Origin: a virus
Virus record (IMG/VR): IMGVR_UViG_3300030060_002217
Coordinates: 1-20,442 of that record
Length of the DNA stretch: 20,442 nt
Direction: 5' to 3' (one strand)
In this document: one piece after another, positions 5,243-12,713 of the stretch
Numbering within the stretch: the first letter of the stretch is position 1
How the letters are laid out: each line of letters starts with the position of its first letter
Notes under the pieces: generated by a model
The model's input: the letters and a program-made list of their open reading frames with translations, nothing else
What the model was told of the DNA's origin: nothing
Databases searched by the model: none
Position numbers and translations under genes: made by a program

Positions 5243-6079
5243 TTATTGTGCTTCTTCAACCTTCCAAAATGGTAGGTCTTTCTTTGAGTTGTGCAAGGTA
5301 ACAAACCAACCGCCAAGGCGTGGCGTGTTGAAGCCTTTCTCGGTCGCCCAACCTGCAAAGCGGTCGCCGAGCATCTTGTAGCTGCCGAGCTGCAAATGGT
5401 GCACGCTGTCTTGATACAAGCGACCAAAGCGGCTGATGCGGTCCGACGTCACAGGCAGGTGCCACTTCTGATGTGTATGTCCGCGCACAATCAGGCTGGC
5501 GTCCTTAAACTGCATCTGGTCAATGTCAACACGGAGCACACCTTTAGAGCGTGGAGCGTTGCCGCCCATGCCGTGATGATAATGTACAAAGGTTGAGCTG
5601 CGGCGCTTGCCTTGTTGGAATATTTGCATCCACAACCAGCCGCTGTACCCTGCCACGGTGATGTTGCCGCCGTTCTTGTTTACGATGTACGCCACGCGGT
5701 CAAGCGGGCTGGTGTGCATACGCTTCTCTATGTTCGTCTCGTGATTTCCACGGCAGAAAAACTTGATGACGTCTTTGTACTTGTGCAGGAACTCCGCACT
5801 GTCTTCAATGACGTCGTCTAGATATGTGATGCTTTTGTACTCAGGTCGGATGTCGCTGTAGCTGGACCGCGGATCATACTTGCCACCCATCAGGTCGAAC
5901 CAGTCGCCAAAGATGAACACGGGCGTTTTCGTGCGCTTGGCTTCGTCAAGGTGCCTGCGCAGCATAACCCGGTCGCATCTTACGCTGTCATAGTGGACGT
6001 CAGAAATAAACAGCATACGCTGCGGTTGCTTGTCCAGCTTTACAGCGTGGACGGTGCGGCTGATTTGTTCAATCTTCAT
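5243..6079 (-). CDS. Calcineurin-like metallophosphoesterase
   Basis: 278 residues from ATG 6079, which overlaps the endolysin stop as ATGA; an in-frame ATG at 6091 is a weaker choice. All metal-binding motifs are present in order: SDVH (Asp27, His29), GD (Asp59), GNHE (111-114), His in VHYHHG (166-169) and GHTH (200-203). It should therefore be an active two-metal phosphoesterase. Family members hydrolyse nucleic acids, nucleotides or phosphoproteins; the substrate here cannot be told. The position between the endolysin and another small membrane protein is unusual for a DNA-processing enzyme. Confidence 0.88.
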   Translation of the reverse strand: MKIEQISRTVHAVKLDKQPQRMLFISDVHYDSVRCDRVMLRRHLDEAKRTKTPVFIFGDWFDLMGGKYDPRSSYSDIRPEYKSITYLDDVIEDSAEFLHKYKDVIKFFCRGNHETNIEKRMHTSPLDRVAYIVNKNGGNITVAGYSGWLWMQIFQQGKRRSSTFVHYHHGMGGNAPRSKGVLRVDIDQMQFKDASLIVRGHTHQKWHLPVTSDRISRFGRLYQDSVHHLQLGSYKMLGDRFAGWATEKGFNTPRLGGWFVTLHNSKKDLPFWKVEEAQ

Positions 6080-6435
6080 GTGTATAACCAAACAACGTCA
6101 GCGTCCTTGCTGGGGTCGTCGTCAACGTGTATGAATGTGCTTGCAATACCGATGCGATTAAAGCCTGCATCTATTAGCCCGCCGATGATGTAAGCACGAC
6201 TGCGACTATCTACGCAGTGTATGTCCGCAGCAAAACCTTTGAGGTGTGCGCTGTCTTTCTTGCCACCTACCTTACGGTTGTGTTCAGGCGTCCTATATCC
6301 TGAGTTGATACGGAACGGAATGCCGGCAAGGTGTCGCGCCTTATCAAGCATTGATAAAAATACCTCGTCCATCATTTGTTCGCCGCTGCCGATCGCGTCG
6401 GGGCTGTCGAACTCATGATAGTTGAAGTATCTCAT
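6076..6435 (-). CDS. M15-family peptidase, endolysin
   Basis: 119 residues. It shows the peptidase M15A signature: SGYRTPEHN at 45-53, zinc ligands His64 and Asp71 in SAHLKGFAAD (S.H..G.A.D), and His103 in FIHVDDD. These enzymes cut peptide crosslinks of peptidoglycan (D-Ala-D-Ala carboxypeptidase or L,D-endopeptidase type) and act as phage endolysins. No signal peptide is present, so export would depend on a holin. The small membrane protein directly upstream is the obvious candidate. It overlaps the following phosphoesterase start as ATGA. Confidence 0.9.
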   Translation of the reverse strand: MRYFNYHEFDSPDAIGSGEQMMDEVFLSMLDKARHLAGIPFRINSGYRTPEHNRKVGGKKDSAHLKGFAADIHCVDSRSRAYIIGGLIDAGFNRIGIASTFIHVDDDPSKDADVVWLYT

Positions 6436-6554
6436 AATAGGGCTATCGAGATGGCTGCAATCAGTATTATGACATCGGCAAGATCACCGCGGCCATATTG
6501 CTTGGCCTTGTAAATGATGTTTGCCACCACAGTTGCTAAGATAATATAAATCAT
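6432..6554 (-). CDS. Tiny two-helix membrane protein, holin candidate
   Basis: 40 residues: a hydrophobic helix (MIYIILATVVANIIY), a basic turn (KAKQYGRGD), and a second hydrophobic helix (ADVIILIAAISIALL). It starts 4 bases after the distal tail stop, with TGAGGAAATG giving a rare SD-like GAGG, although very close to the ATG. Its stop overlaps the endolysin start as ATGA. Two helices, tiny size and coupling to an endolysin fit a small holin. It is shorter than most known holins, so a lysis-accessory role is also possible. Confidence 0.65.
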   Translation of the reverse strand: MIYIILATVVANIIYKAKQYGRGDLADVIILIAAISIALL

Positions 6555-6558
6555 TTCC

Positions 6559-8946
6559 TCAGTTTACAACAAACCAATTGCCACCACTGCACAGCAATTG
6601 TACCGCCTCATACGCTGTGTTCAAGTCAAAACTTGCGGCGCCGTTTATCGTCGCGCTTGTATCGCCGGACGCAGGTACGATGCTCACAATGTTGCTTGAG
6701 CTCACAGTGCCGTTGGCTACGATTGTAATAATTGCACCGTCAAAGTTTGCGACTGCTGGCAGCTGTATTGTACCTGTGCCTGCACCACCTACATAGTTGA
6801 CAGTTGCCGCTTGTTGCACTTCTGTCAAGGCTGTGGTTCTACCGCCTTGCGTGGCAATTTCAGTCACTGGTTGCTGTAGAAAACGCTGGAATATGTTCGG
6901 CGGTATGTCGCCATCATCAGGCGTGAACGTGTTTTGCAAGTCATATACTGGCTCACTATCATCAATTGGTTCATTGTCATCAATTACCTGTGGCGCTGGT
7001 GTGCTTACGTTTGTGTCATCACTATTGATGTGAAACGCTTCGTACTCTGTCTGCACGGCGCGCGCCATAAACGTAGTTTCAAACGGCAAAAAATTCCGTG
7101 TTGAAAATAATAGTGCGTGGAACGGGCTTACAAACGCCTTGTAAAAGCTGCCGCGCTTTACTCGCGTGCTTGCGTTTTGTCCTGCGATTACTTCTTGCAC
7201 ACCAAGTTTATGGATAGTAACTGTAGCCGAGCTGTTTGCAAAGCTCGCAAAGCTGTCAATCGGTTGAGCTGGGGAGCTGTTGTTTTCGTAAATGTTACGG
7301 TAATCTTCAAAGGCACTGGAACCTATCACTACCTCATCTTGTATTAGCGTTTCTTGATTGTTCGCTGTGGTAACCGCCTCATACACTACGCGGTCACCAT
7401 TTGTTGCGTTGCCGTTGACAATGTGCATACCAAACTTTTCTAGTTTGCCGTATGCGTTTGTGCCTGTTACATCTGTAATAAGGTTACCGTCATGATCATA
7501 ACCTTGGGCATTGACTGTTATTGTTACACCTGTTTGTGCACTTGTAAGGGCTGCTAAATCAATCAGAACTGGTTGATTGTATTGTGCAATACTGACAAAA
7601 CCTTGTGGCGTAAAGGTCATGTTATACACAAGGCCGTCGTTTCTATCTATGTACGCTGGCGTAGGTGTCACAGCAAAAAAGAAATGGCCAGCACTTCCTG
7701 ACCACGCTGGCGCGCTGAAGGTCATTGTGTCAAGAGTGTAAGCGTCTGATGCATAACCCACATTCATTGTGTTGGGTCCAAAGGTTACCGCGTTATTATA
7801 GTACAAGCTGCCAACCTTGATTTGCATCTTTAAAATAATCCGTGCAGGCACGTCGTCACCTGTACTTGTACCGTCACCATCGAATGAATGATTGTAACGA
7901 AACCGCATGCGGAACACCGTACCGTTGTCATACAGTAGGTTGTTGTCGGTTATGTTAGTACCTAAAGCAATCTGGTTGTTGATTGGATTAAGGAACTGCG
8001 TTTCGGGACCAACTACAGGCAGGTTCGCGTCCGTTCGCCAAGTACGCTGCACCTTGTTAAGTGGTGGTAAGAACGTAGTCACGCCGCCGCGCATGCGCTC
8101 CATATCGGTGTCGACTGTTAGCTGTGTATCTGTTGCTGTAGCCGATCCACTAATCGTTCCCGCTTTGGTGACTGTAAACAAGTTGACTGTGGTGTTGTTA
8201 ATCACCGCGCCTACAGGGATAAAGTAGAAACAACCTTCATGCAGAAACACGCGAGCGTTGAAGGTGATAGCAAAGTTTTTGAGCACGGTAAAGCAGTCCA
8301 TGCCCTGCGCGTTGCCCGCGTCGTCAAGGTTGTAAAATGCTGCGTGTCCAACCTGTAGTTCAATTAAGGCGTTCGCGCTTAAAAACGTCGTAGGCTTAAA
8401 ATCGTTGGCATATTTTAAAAACACATCGCCGCTTGCAAAGATGTGCAAGGCGCGCGTCTTGTTCAGCAAGTTGGTGAGGTGTGCTGCTATGGTTTCCTGT
8501 CCTGTGTAGAACGTGCCGCTGTTATCGTATGGAATGTTTTTAAGACTTCCTAAGTCGTCCACCGCTGTCATGGTGTTCTGAATTGGGAACGCTTCGTCCT
8601 GCAGCACGACCTGTTCATGCAGTAGCACGCCAGTCCAAAACAAAGTGTTGGCGCCGTCAGGGTCTTTGAATATGCTAACTGTAAAGTCAGCGTCCTCGCT
8701 TGTAGCTAACGCCGTGAGGAAAGTGGTGTGCGCTGCTACGTTCTCAATCAACGTAAACGTGACCTCGCTGCCGATGATTGGCTGCATGCGGTCCTCGTTG
8801 TTACCGCTGTAGCGTAAGGTAAAGCCGTCGGCGCCAAGGTTAAACTCGGTCGAGCTGCCTACGAATCCATTTTGGTGGATGTTTAGTTTGTATGCAGTGC
8901 CAAGATCGTCTGTAAACTCGGCGTGTAATCGTATTGCATCAGCCAT
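6559..8946 (-). CDS. Large distal tail / baseplate protein
   Basis: 795 residues, first gene after the tape measure, where distal tail, hub or tail-tip proteins usually lie. The N-terminal half (RYSGNNEDRMQPIIGSEVTF, DFTVSIFKDPDGANTLFWTG, VLQDEAFPIQNTMTAVDDLG followed by SLKNIPY) resembles a large tail protein family I associate with Bacteroidota phages. The middle is beta-rich. Residues 706-795 form a separate small beta domain (TIQLPAVANFDGAIITIVAN ... AYEAVQLLCSGGNWFVVN) like those ending phage fibres and contacting receptors. A low-complexity acidic stretch (VIDDNEPIDDSEPVYDL) precedes it. No peptidase or hydrolase motif was recognised. Confidence 0.78.
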   Translation of the reverse strand: MADAIRLHAEFTDDLGTAYKLNIHQNGFVGSSTEFNLGADGFTLRYSGNNEDRMQPIIGSEVTFTLIENVAAHTTFLTALATSEDADFTVSIFKDPDGANTLFWTGVLLHEQVVLQDEAFPIQNTMTAVDDLGSLKNIPYDNSGTFYTGQETIAAHLTNLLNKTRALHIFASGDVFLKYANDFKPTTFLSANALIELQVGHAAFYNLDDAGNAQGMDCFTVLKNFAITFNARVFLHEGCFYFIPVGAVINNTTVNLFTVTKAGTISGSATATDTQLTVDTDMERMRGGVTTFLPPLNKVQRTWRTDANLPVVGPETQFLNPINNQIALGTNITDNNLLYDNGTVFRMRFRYNHSFDGDGTSTGDDVPARIILKMQIKVGSLYYNNAVTFGPNTMNVGYASDAYTLDTMTFSAPAWSGSAGHFFFAVTPTPAYIDRNDGLVYNMTFTPQGFVSIAQYNQPVLIDLAALTSAQTGVTITVNAQGYDHDGNLITDVTGTNAYGKLEKFGMHIVNGNATNGDRVVYEAVTTANNQETLIQDEVVIGSSAFEDYRNIYENNSSPAQPIDSFASFANSSATVTIHKLGVQEVIAGQNASTRVKRGSFYKAFVSPFHALLFSTRNFLPFETTFMARAVQTEYEAFHINSDDTNVSTPAPQVIDDNEPIDDSEPVYDLQNTFTPDDGDIPPNIFQRFLQQPVTEIATQGGRTTALTEVQQAATVNYVGGAGTGTIQLPAVANFDGAIITIVANGTVSSSNIVSIVPASGDTSATINGAASFDLNTAYEAVQLLCSGGNWFVVN

Positions 8947-10890
8947 TTAGAATCCTCTTACGCGGTTACGGTCAATTGCGTTGCGCTCGCTCGTCAGCAA
9001 GATGTCACGTCCTGAAATCTTACCAGTCACCTGCACGTGCTGCCCACCCATCATACTCTGCAACTTGTCTAGTGGTGCGACAACTTCAGGATTGACACTG
9101 CTGGTGCCTGAGCCTTCGCCTACCATTGCAAGTGATGCGCCTGTGAACAGTCCGCCGTTTGCCATCATAGGTAAGCCAAAGCCCCCAGCAAGAAACTTAC
9201 CAAGGCCGCCCTTGACTAAGCCTGCCCCCGGCATTAATAATGAAAGCACCATAAACTGTGCTATCAGTGACGCCAGCTGCATAGCCAATCGCTTGATCAT
9301 GTCCAGCATGACCTGTTCAAACGTAGCCGTTCCGCTTGCAATTTGTTGAAAGGCGCTATCTACAAAACCTGCAACGGCCTGCGCCATGGCGTCTAAGCGG
9401 TTCTGTACTGCTGTACTTGCTGCAATGACCGCGTCAATGTCTTCGTCATCTACGATGTCTTCAGGCATGTCAATGTCAACGATGTTCAGCGCAGCGGGCA
9501 CAGTCACTGCGGGTTCACCTGCGCCACCTCCTCCACCTGCAACACCTCCTGCACTAGGCAACAAGTTGGTCAAGCCTCCTAACGTCTTTATAGATTGTGC
9601 TACACCTTCTTCACTAAACAACTCTATAGGGTCGCGTTGCAGTTCATCCTCGATGCCTGTGCGTATGTTCTCTGCCGCCTTTCTGCCAAACTCTGCAGTG
9701 CGTTCTGCTGCATCGCTAAATGCTGTACGGACCAGCTCAGGAATCGCAGCAAAGTCACCCGTAAATACGGCCTTTATAATTGAACCAAGATCTTTGAACC
9801 TCTCAATGACGTCATTGACAGCGAACGCAAAGAAGTCAAACACTGTCAGCACGGTCCCTTTAATTGCACCAATGATGCCGCGCACAAGGCTTGACTCATT
9901 GAAAAGGGTAATGAAGAAGTTAATCACCTTTGTCAATGGCCCTGCAATCTCATCGGCAAAGGTGACAATCGCAATGCCCAACCCAACAATGGCGCCAACC
10001 ACTAAGCCAATCGGTGAAAGCATAGCGGGCAAAATCATAAGCAACGGACCCAAAGCAGCAGCAACACCTGCTGCAATAAGTGCAAACTTTTTTGTTTCCG
10101 GTGACAGCCTTGTTATTGCTTGCATCAAACCGACAAAGCCGTCTAGTATATCTTTTACAACAGGCATTAAATCCTGCGCTAAAGCCGCGCCTGCAAGTTT
10201 TAGGTTGTCCAGCGCCGTGCTAAATTTACCTGCTGCCGTTTGGCTCAGGCGTTCCATAGCGCCAGCAGCAAAACCCCCTTCCGTTGCAAAGCCTTTCAGC
10301 GTTGCATTAAACTCTTCAACGCTTACAGCACCTGCACCGAGCTTGTCGGCTGGTAAGCCTGTCGCGTCAGCCAAGGCTGTAAAGATTGGTATGCCGCGCT
10401 CTGCAAGTTGGTTCAAGTTCTCTAGCTCCACCTTTCCCTTGGCATTCACCTTAGCGAAGATGGCAGCTATCTCGTCAATCGGTTGGCCGCTAGTTGCTGC
10501 AATGTCGCCAAGGAACTGCAGTTGATCATTCACTTCATTGATGCCCGTGCCTGATGCAATGAGCTGCCGCGCTGACTTGGCTACAGCTTCTATTTGAAAA
10601 GGCGTCTTTGCTGTGAACTCATTCAAGTTCTTCATCATGTCTGCCGCCTCTTTCGCTCCACCAGTCAAGCTAACAAAGCTCGTCTGCATAGCTTCTAAAT
10701 CTGCAGCTGATTTTACTGCAGCTAAACCAAGGCCAGCGATGGGCATAGTCAACGACCGCGTCATTGATTGACCCAGTCTTTTCGTATTCTTGCCAAAGGT
10801 CTGCATCTTGCGCATGGACTTGCCAAGCGCCTTGTCAAAGTCGCGCGTTGTTGCGCCTATCGTTACAATTAGATCGTTCAGCTTTGCCAT
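8947..10890 (-). CDS. Tape measure protein
   Basis: 647 residues. The N-terminal part shows the tape measure domain: RSLTMPIAGLGLAAVKSAAD, then MQTSFVSLTGGAKEA, FTAKTPFQIEAVAKSARQLI and FAKVNAKGKVELENLNQLAE. Residues about 265-310 carry hydrophobic segments (FALIAAGVAAALGPLLMILP, GLVVGAIVGLGIAIVTF). A glycine-rich break (GGVAGGGGGAGE) lies near 450. The C-terminus, MANGGLFTGASLAMVGEG and NPEVVAPLDKL, is common in such proteins. They set tail length; at about 0.15 nm per residue this would give a tail near 97 nm (an estimate). Its stop directly abuts the next start. Confidence 0.93.
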   Translation of the reverse strand: MAKLNDLIVTIGATTRDFDKALGKSMRKMQTFGKNTKRLGQSMTRSLTMPIAGLGLAAVKSAADLEAMQTSFVSLTGGAKEAADMMKNLNEFTAKTPFQIEAVAKSARQLIASGTGINEVNDQLQFLGDIAATSGQPIDEIAAIFAKVNAKGKVELENLNQLAERGIPIFTALADATGLPADKLGAGAVSVEEFNATLKGFATEGGFAAGAMERLSQTAAGKFSTALDNLKLAGAALAQDLMPVVKDILDGFVGLMQAITRLSPETKKFALIAAGVAAALGPLLMILPAMLSPIGLVVGAIVGLGIAIVTFADEIAGPLTKVINFFITLFNESSLVRGIIGAIKGTVLTVFDFFAFAVNDVIERFKDLGSIIKAVFTGDFAAIPELVRTAFSDAAERTAEFGRKAAENIRTGIEDELQRDPIELFSEEGVAQSIKTLGGLTNLLPSAGGVAGGGGGAGEPAVTVPAALNIVDIDMPEDIVDDEDIDAVIAASTAVQNRLDAMAQAVAGFVDSAFQQIASGTATFEQVMLDMIKRLAMQLASLIAQFMVLSLLMPGAGLVKGGLGKFLAGGFGLPMMANGGLFTGASLAMVGEGSGTSSVNPEVVAPLDKLQSMMGGQHVQVTGKISGRDILLTSERNAIDRNRVRGF

Positions 10891-11222
10891 CCGTCGCGTT
10901 CCTTTATTCGTTCAAACAATTGTTCCGTGGTCAAATTATCTTTGTTCCGTTTTGGCTTTTCCCACGGAAACTGCATTAGTTCCTTTGGCCGCAATTTACG
11001 ACCTTTCTTAAGGTGAGGTTGCATAAAGATAGTGGCTAGCCATCTTGTGCGTTCCCATTCAAAACGCTCAAGCATCTCTGCAGTTTCTCGGTTAGCCTCT
11101 AGGGCTAAACCCAACTCCCCAAACGTCATGTCCCAAAATGAAGAAGGGGACAGGTGTAGTACACCCATCCCCATTCTTATAACGTCCTGCCATCCTACTG
11201 GCTTCTCGTTACCGTCTACGCT
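10878..11222 (-). CDS. Tail assembly chaperone C-terminal part (T-type), made by -1 frameshift
   Basis: Read after the -1 slip, this adds 114 residues to 93 from the short form, for a fused product of about 207. The segment W-QDVIRMGMGVLHLSPSSFW, then DMTFGELGLALEA, matches the tail chaperone motif W..l...alg.lglsP..FW.mT..El. A stand-alone start at ATG 11174 would cut off its first conserved residues (PVGWQDVIR), supporting the frameshift product. The C-terminal part is basic (HLKKGRKLRPKEL). It overlaps the tape measure start by 13 bases. Confidence 0.82.
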   Translation of the reverse strand, partial: SVDGNEKPVGWQDVIRMGMGVLHLSPSSFWDMTFGELGLALEANRETAEMLERFEWERTRWLATIFMQPHLKKGRKLRPKELMQFPWEKPKRNKDNLTTEQLFERIKERDGWQS

Positions 11223-11500
11223 TTTTTTTGGTCGCTGTATTCACCAAGCACGTCAAAGCATTGTGTGACGTGTGCAAGCGTTATGTGCTCCTCAAACTCC
11301 TGCAGCTCCATGTCAAAGTCGACACCTTCAAAGTTGCAACCGCATTCGACACCAACGTAACAAAGAAAAGCGCAAGCGTCGGCAGACAGCTTGGAAGGAT
11401 CAGACAAACTAAACACGTTGACCTTGGCCTTGCGTTCAAACTTTTTTAGGGCCTTCATCGAGTACCGCACAGGGTACTCGTTGCCGTTGATTTCTATCAT
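11216..11500 (-). CDS. Tail assembly chaperone, short form (G-type)
   Basis: 94 residues, starting MIEINGNEYPVRYSMKALKKFE, the usual opening of small tail assembly chaperones (ingkeYpl.f.mgal..fe). The rest is a helical bundle with a C-terminal FDVLGEYSDQKKA. These chaperones coat the tape measure protein before tube assembly and are lost from the mature tail. The gene lies between tail tube and tape measure as expected. Its last codons run over eight A residues, where ribosomes can slip to make the longer form. Confidence 0.85.
   Translation of the reverse strand: MIEINGNEYPVRYSMKALKKFERKAKVNVFSLSDPSKLSADACAFLCYVGVECGCNFEGVDFDMELQEFEEHITLAHVTQCFDVLGEYSDQKKA
11222..11228 (-). promoter_or_regulatory. 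-1 ribosomal frameshift site, A AAA AAA then G
   Basis: Minus-strand codons CAA AAA AAA GCG TAG place the heptamer A-AAA-AAA in the correct phase for tandem Lys slippage, two codons before the short form's stop. The -1 frame is open from this point to the stop at 10878. The residues read after the slip (SVDGNEKPVGWQDVIRMGMG) continue straight into the conserved tail-chaperone C-terminal domain, whose start lies upstream of the only ATG (11174). This is the classic G/GT arrangement of siphophages. Confidence 0.85.
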
Positions 11501-11910
11501 TAAGCTACAGTTTCGTCAATCAAGCCAGTCAGTTCAAAGGTGGCCGAATACGTTGCTGTATCTTCTGTGCCGCCTGATTGCTCCAAGCTAGTAACAAAAC
11601 CGCTGGCTGAAAAACTTGCCTCACCTGTCGCTAGTGAAGACCTGCTAAATTTTAAAACCAATGCAGTGCGCGATTCCCATGCTCCATATAAATCTAAGAA
11701 GTCTTTGTTTGAACCGTCAACGTAATCAATCAAACCGCTGACGCTCATGCTGCCACTGCGCAAGCCGGGCAGAAGCTCACGAAACGCCGCGCTGTCCTTT
11801 GTAGTTATGTCAATAGTTTCTGCGTTCAAGGTCAATGTCACGTCAGTTGCTGCTGCAATCAAAGTGCTGCCTATGTATACGCCTAAATCGGTGCCGTTAA
11901 ATATCGCCAT
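11500..11910 (-). CDS. Major tail tube protein (TP901-1-like)
   Basis: 136 residues, starting MAIFNGTDLGVYIGSTLIAA. The family hallmarks are the N-terminal G.dl.vyvg...va..t..tl, then ETIDITTKDSAAFRELLPGLRSGSMSVSGLIDY, where the I(D/E)(T/I)T(T/S)KDS...W/F.E.LPG.rs.s.s..g segment is characteristic, and a C-terminal SGGTEDTATYSATFELTG. These proteins stack as rings to form the tube of siphophage tails. It is followed at once (sharing one base) by the tail assembly chaperone, as in other long-tailed phages. Confidence 0.92.
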   Translation of the reverse strand: MAIFNGTDLGVYIGSTLIAAATDVTLTLNAETIDITTKDSAAFRELLPGLRSGSMSVSGLIDYVDGSNKDFLDLYGAWESRTALVLKFSRSSLATGEASFSASGFVTSLEQSGGTEDTATYSATFELTGLIDETVA

Positions 11911-12064
11911 CGTTATCTTGTTCTTCTAATTCTAATTCGTTTTCGCTGGCAATATAACCCTTGATTGCCAATTCTTTTGCGAAAAATGGATGCACTGAGG
12001 GTTCGTCGCCTTTCTTCCAGTTATTACCTGCAAGTTTGCAAGCCTTTATGAGTTTAACCTTCAT
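11897..12064 (-). CDS. Small phage protein, 55 residues
   Basis: Starts at ATG in MKVKLIKACKLAGNNWKKGD and ends in an acidic tail (ENELELEEQDNDGDI). It overlaps the tail tube start by 14 bases in another frame. The pattern (short beta segment, then Kkgd, then a helix with AKELAIKGYI) is like small head/tail-module proteins common in phages (KvK.L+a....g..y+kGd.vev....A+eLi..G). Those proteins have no firm function that I can name. The start is supported by the CTTGCACCC motif just upstream, shared with the connector gene. Confidence 0.7.
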   Translation of the reverse strand: MKVKLIKACKLAGNNWKKGDEPSVHPFFAKELAIKGYIASENELELEEQDNDGDI

Positions 12065-12078
12065 GGGTGCAAGTTACG
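12065..12078 (-). promoter_or_regulatory. CGTAACTTGCACCC motif before the 55-residue gene
   Basis: In the 32-base gap after the coiled-coil gene, CGTAACTTGC matches the sequence before the portal exactly, and CTTGCACCCATG matches the connector start exactly. A TTTG lies 21 bases upstream. It could be a short-leader promoter or a translation signal; the role is inferred. Confidence 0.35.
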
Positions 12079-12096
12079 GCAAAATCATTGACTGCA

Positions 12097-12309
12097 TCAA
12101 ATGCCTTTCTTTGCCAGCAAAATCTTGAGTTCATTCACAGCCTCAAGCAGCGTGTCCAGTTTTTTGGCCATGTCGTTCTCGCGTTTCTCAAGGTTGATGA
12201 TGCGCGACTTAAGCACCGTGACCTCTTGGTTAATCTTTGTCCATGCTGCGATGCCACCACCGAGCAACGCGATGAACTCAAATAGCATCGCCGCCGTTAT
12301 CTGTTCCAT
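12097..12309 (-). CDS. Small membrane-anchored coiled-coil protein
   Basis: 70 residues. Residues 5-23 (TAAMLFEFIALLGGGIAAW) form one hydrophobic helix. The rest is a charged heptad-like helix (VTVLKSRIINLEKREND, KKLDTLLEAVNELKILLAKK), predicted to be a coiled coil. Small phage proteins with an N-terminal membrane helix and C-terminal coiled coil are often annotated as holin-like or lysis accessory, but this one lies among tail genes rather than with the endolysin. It starts 2 bases after the previous stop. The function is not established. Confidence 0.75.
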   Translation of the reverse strand: MEQITAAMLFEFIALLGGGIAAWTKINQEVTVLKSRIINLEKRENDMAKKLDTLLEAVNELKILLAKKGI

Positions 12310-12311
12310 GC

Positions 12312-12713
12312 TTAAATATCGTCTATTTCAAACCAACCATTTTCAACCATATAGTCTTGATCCCGCACCGTCGTCGTGCTCGGTATGATGGCTGCAAATG
12401 GAAACTCGTCGCTGTTGAGCGCATACGATTGCAATGCAAACCGCTCGTCCGCTGTCAGCTCAGGAAAGAGGCTAACCAGCTTCTCTAGCGTTGCCTGTTC
12501 ATGTACAGGTATAACGTAATCAGTATTTACCTTTAAGGCGTGTTGTACGCCGTCAGGATGCACAATTACGCCGAATACGGTTCCGTCCTTTTGGTACGGC
12601 TCCTGCACGGCCAGCGGTGTTGTGATGTTGTAGAGCTCTCGCGTTATGGACTTGGCGCGTTTCTCGCTTGTCAATGTGCCTTCGGTTAAAACGATGATGT
12701 ACTGCTGCGCCAT
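12312..12713 (-). CDS. Unknown protein after the fibre-fused terminator
   Basis: 133 residues, not recognised. It starts at ATG in TAATG, overlapping the fibre stop by one base. The N-terminus (MAQQYIIVLTEG) is beta-like, with a middle SLFPELTADERFALQSYALN and an acidic C-terminus ending NGWFEIDDI. It has no membrane segment or signal peptide. Its tight coupling to the fibre gene suggests a partner such as a fibre chaperone or a neck component, but this is position-based inference only. Confidence 0.75.
   Translation of the reverse strand: MAQQYIIVLTEGTLTSEKRAKSITRELYNITTPLAVQEPYQKDGTVFGVIVHPDGVQHALKVNTDYVIPVHEQATLEKLVSLFPELTADERFALQSYALNSDEFPFAAIIPSTTTVRDQDYMVENGWFEIDDI

Noticed and set aside
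9386-10525. A 379-codon open frame on the plus strand opposite the tape measure gene
   Set aside because: It is low-complexity (rich in S, A, P, T), lies wholly antisense to a well-supported gene and shows no domain. It is a frame shadow caused by the Ala/Gly-rich tape measure codons.
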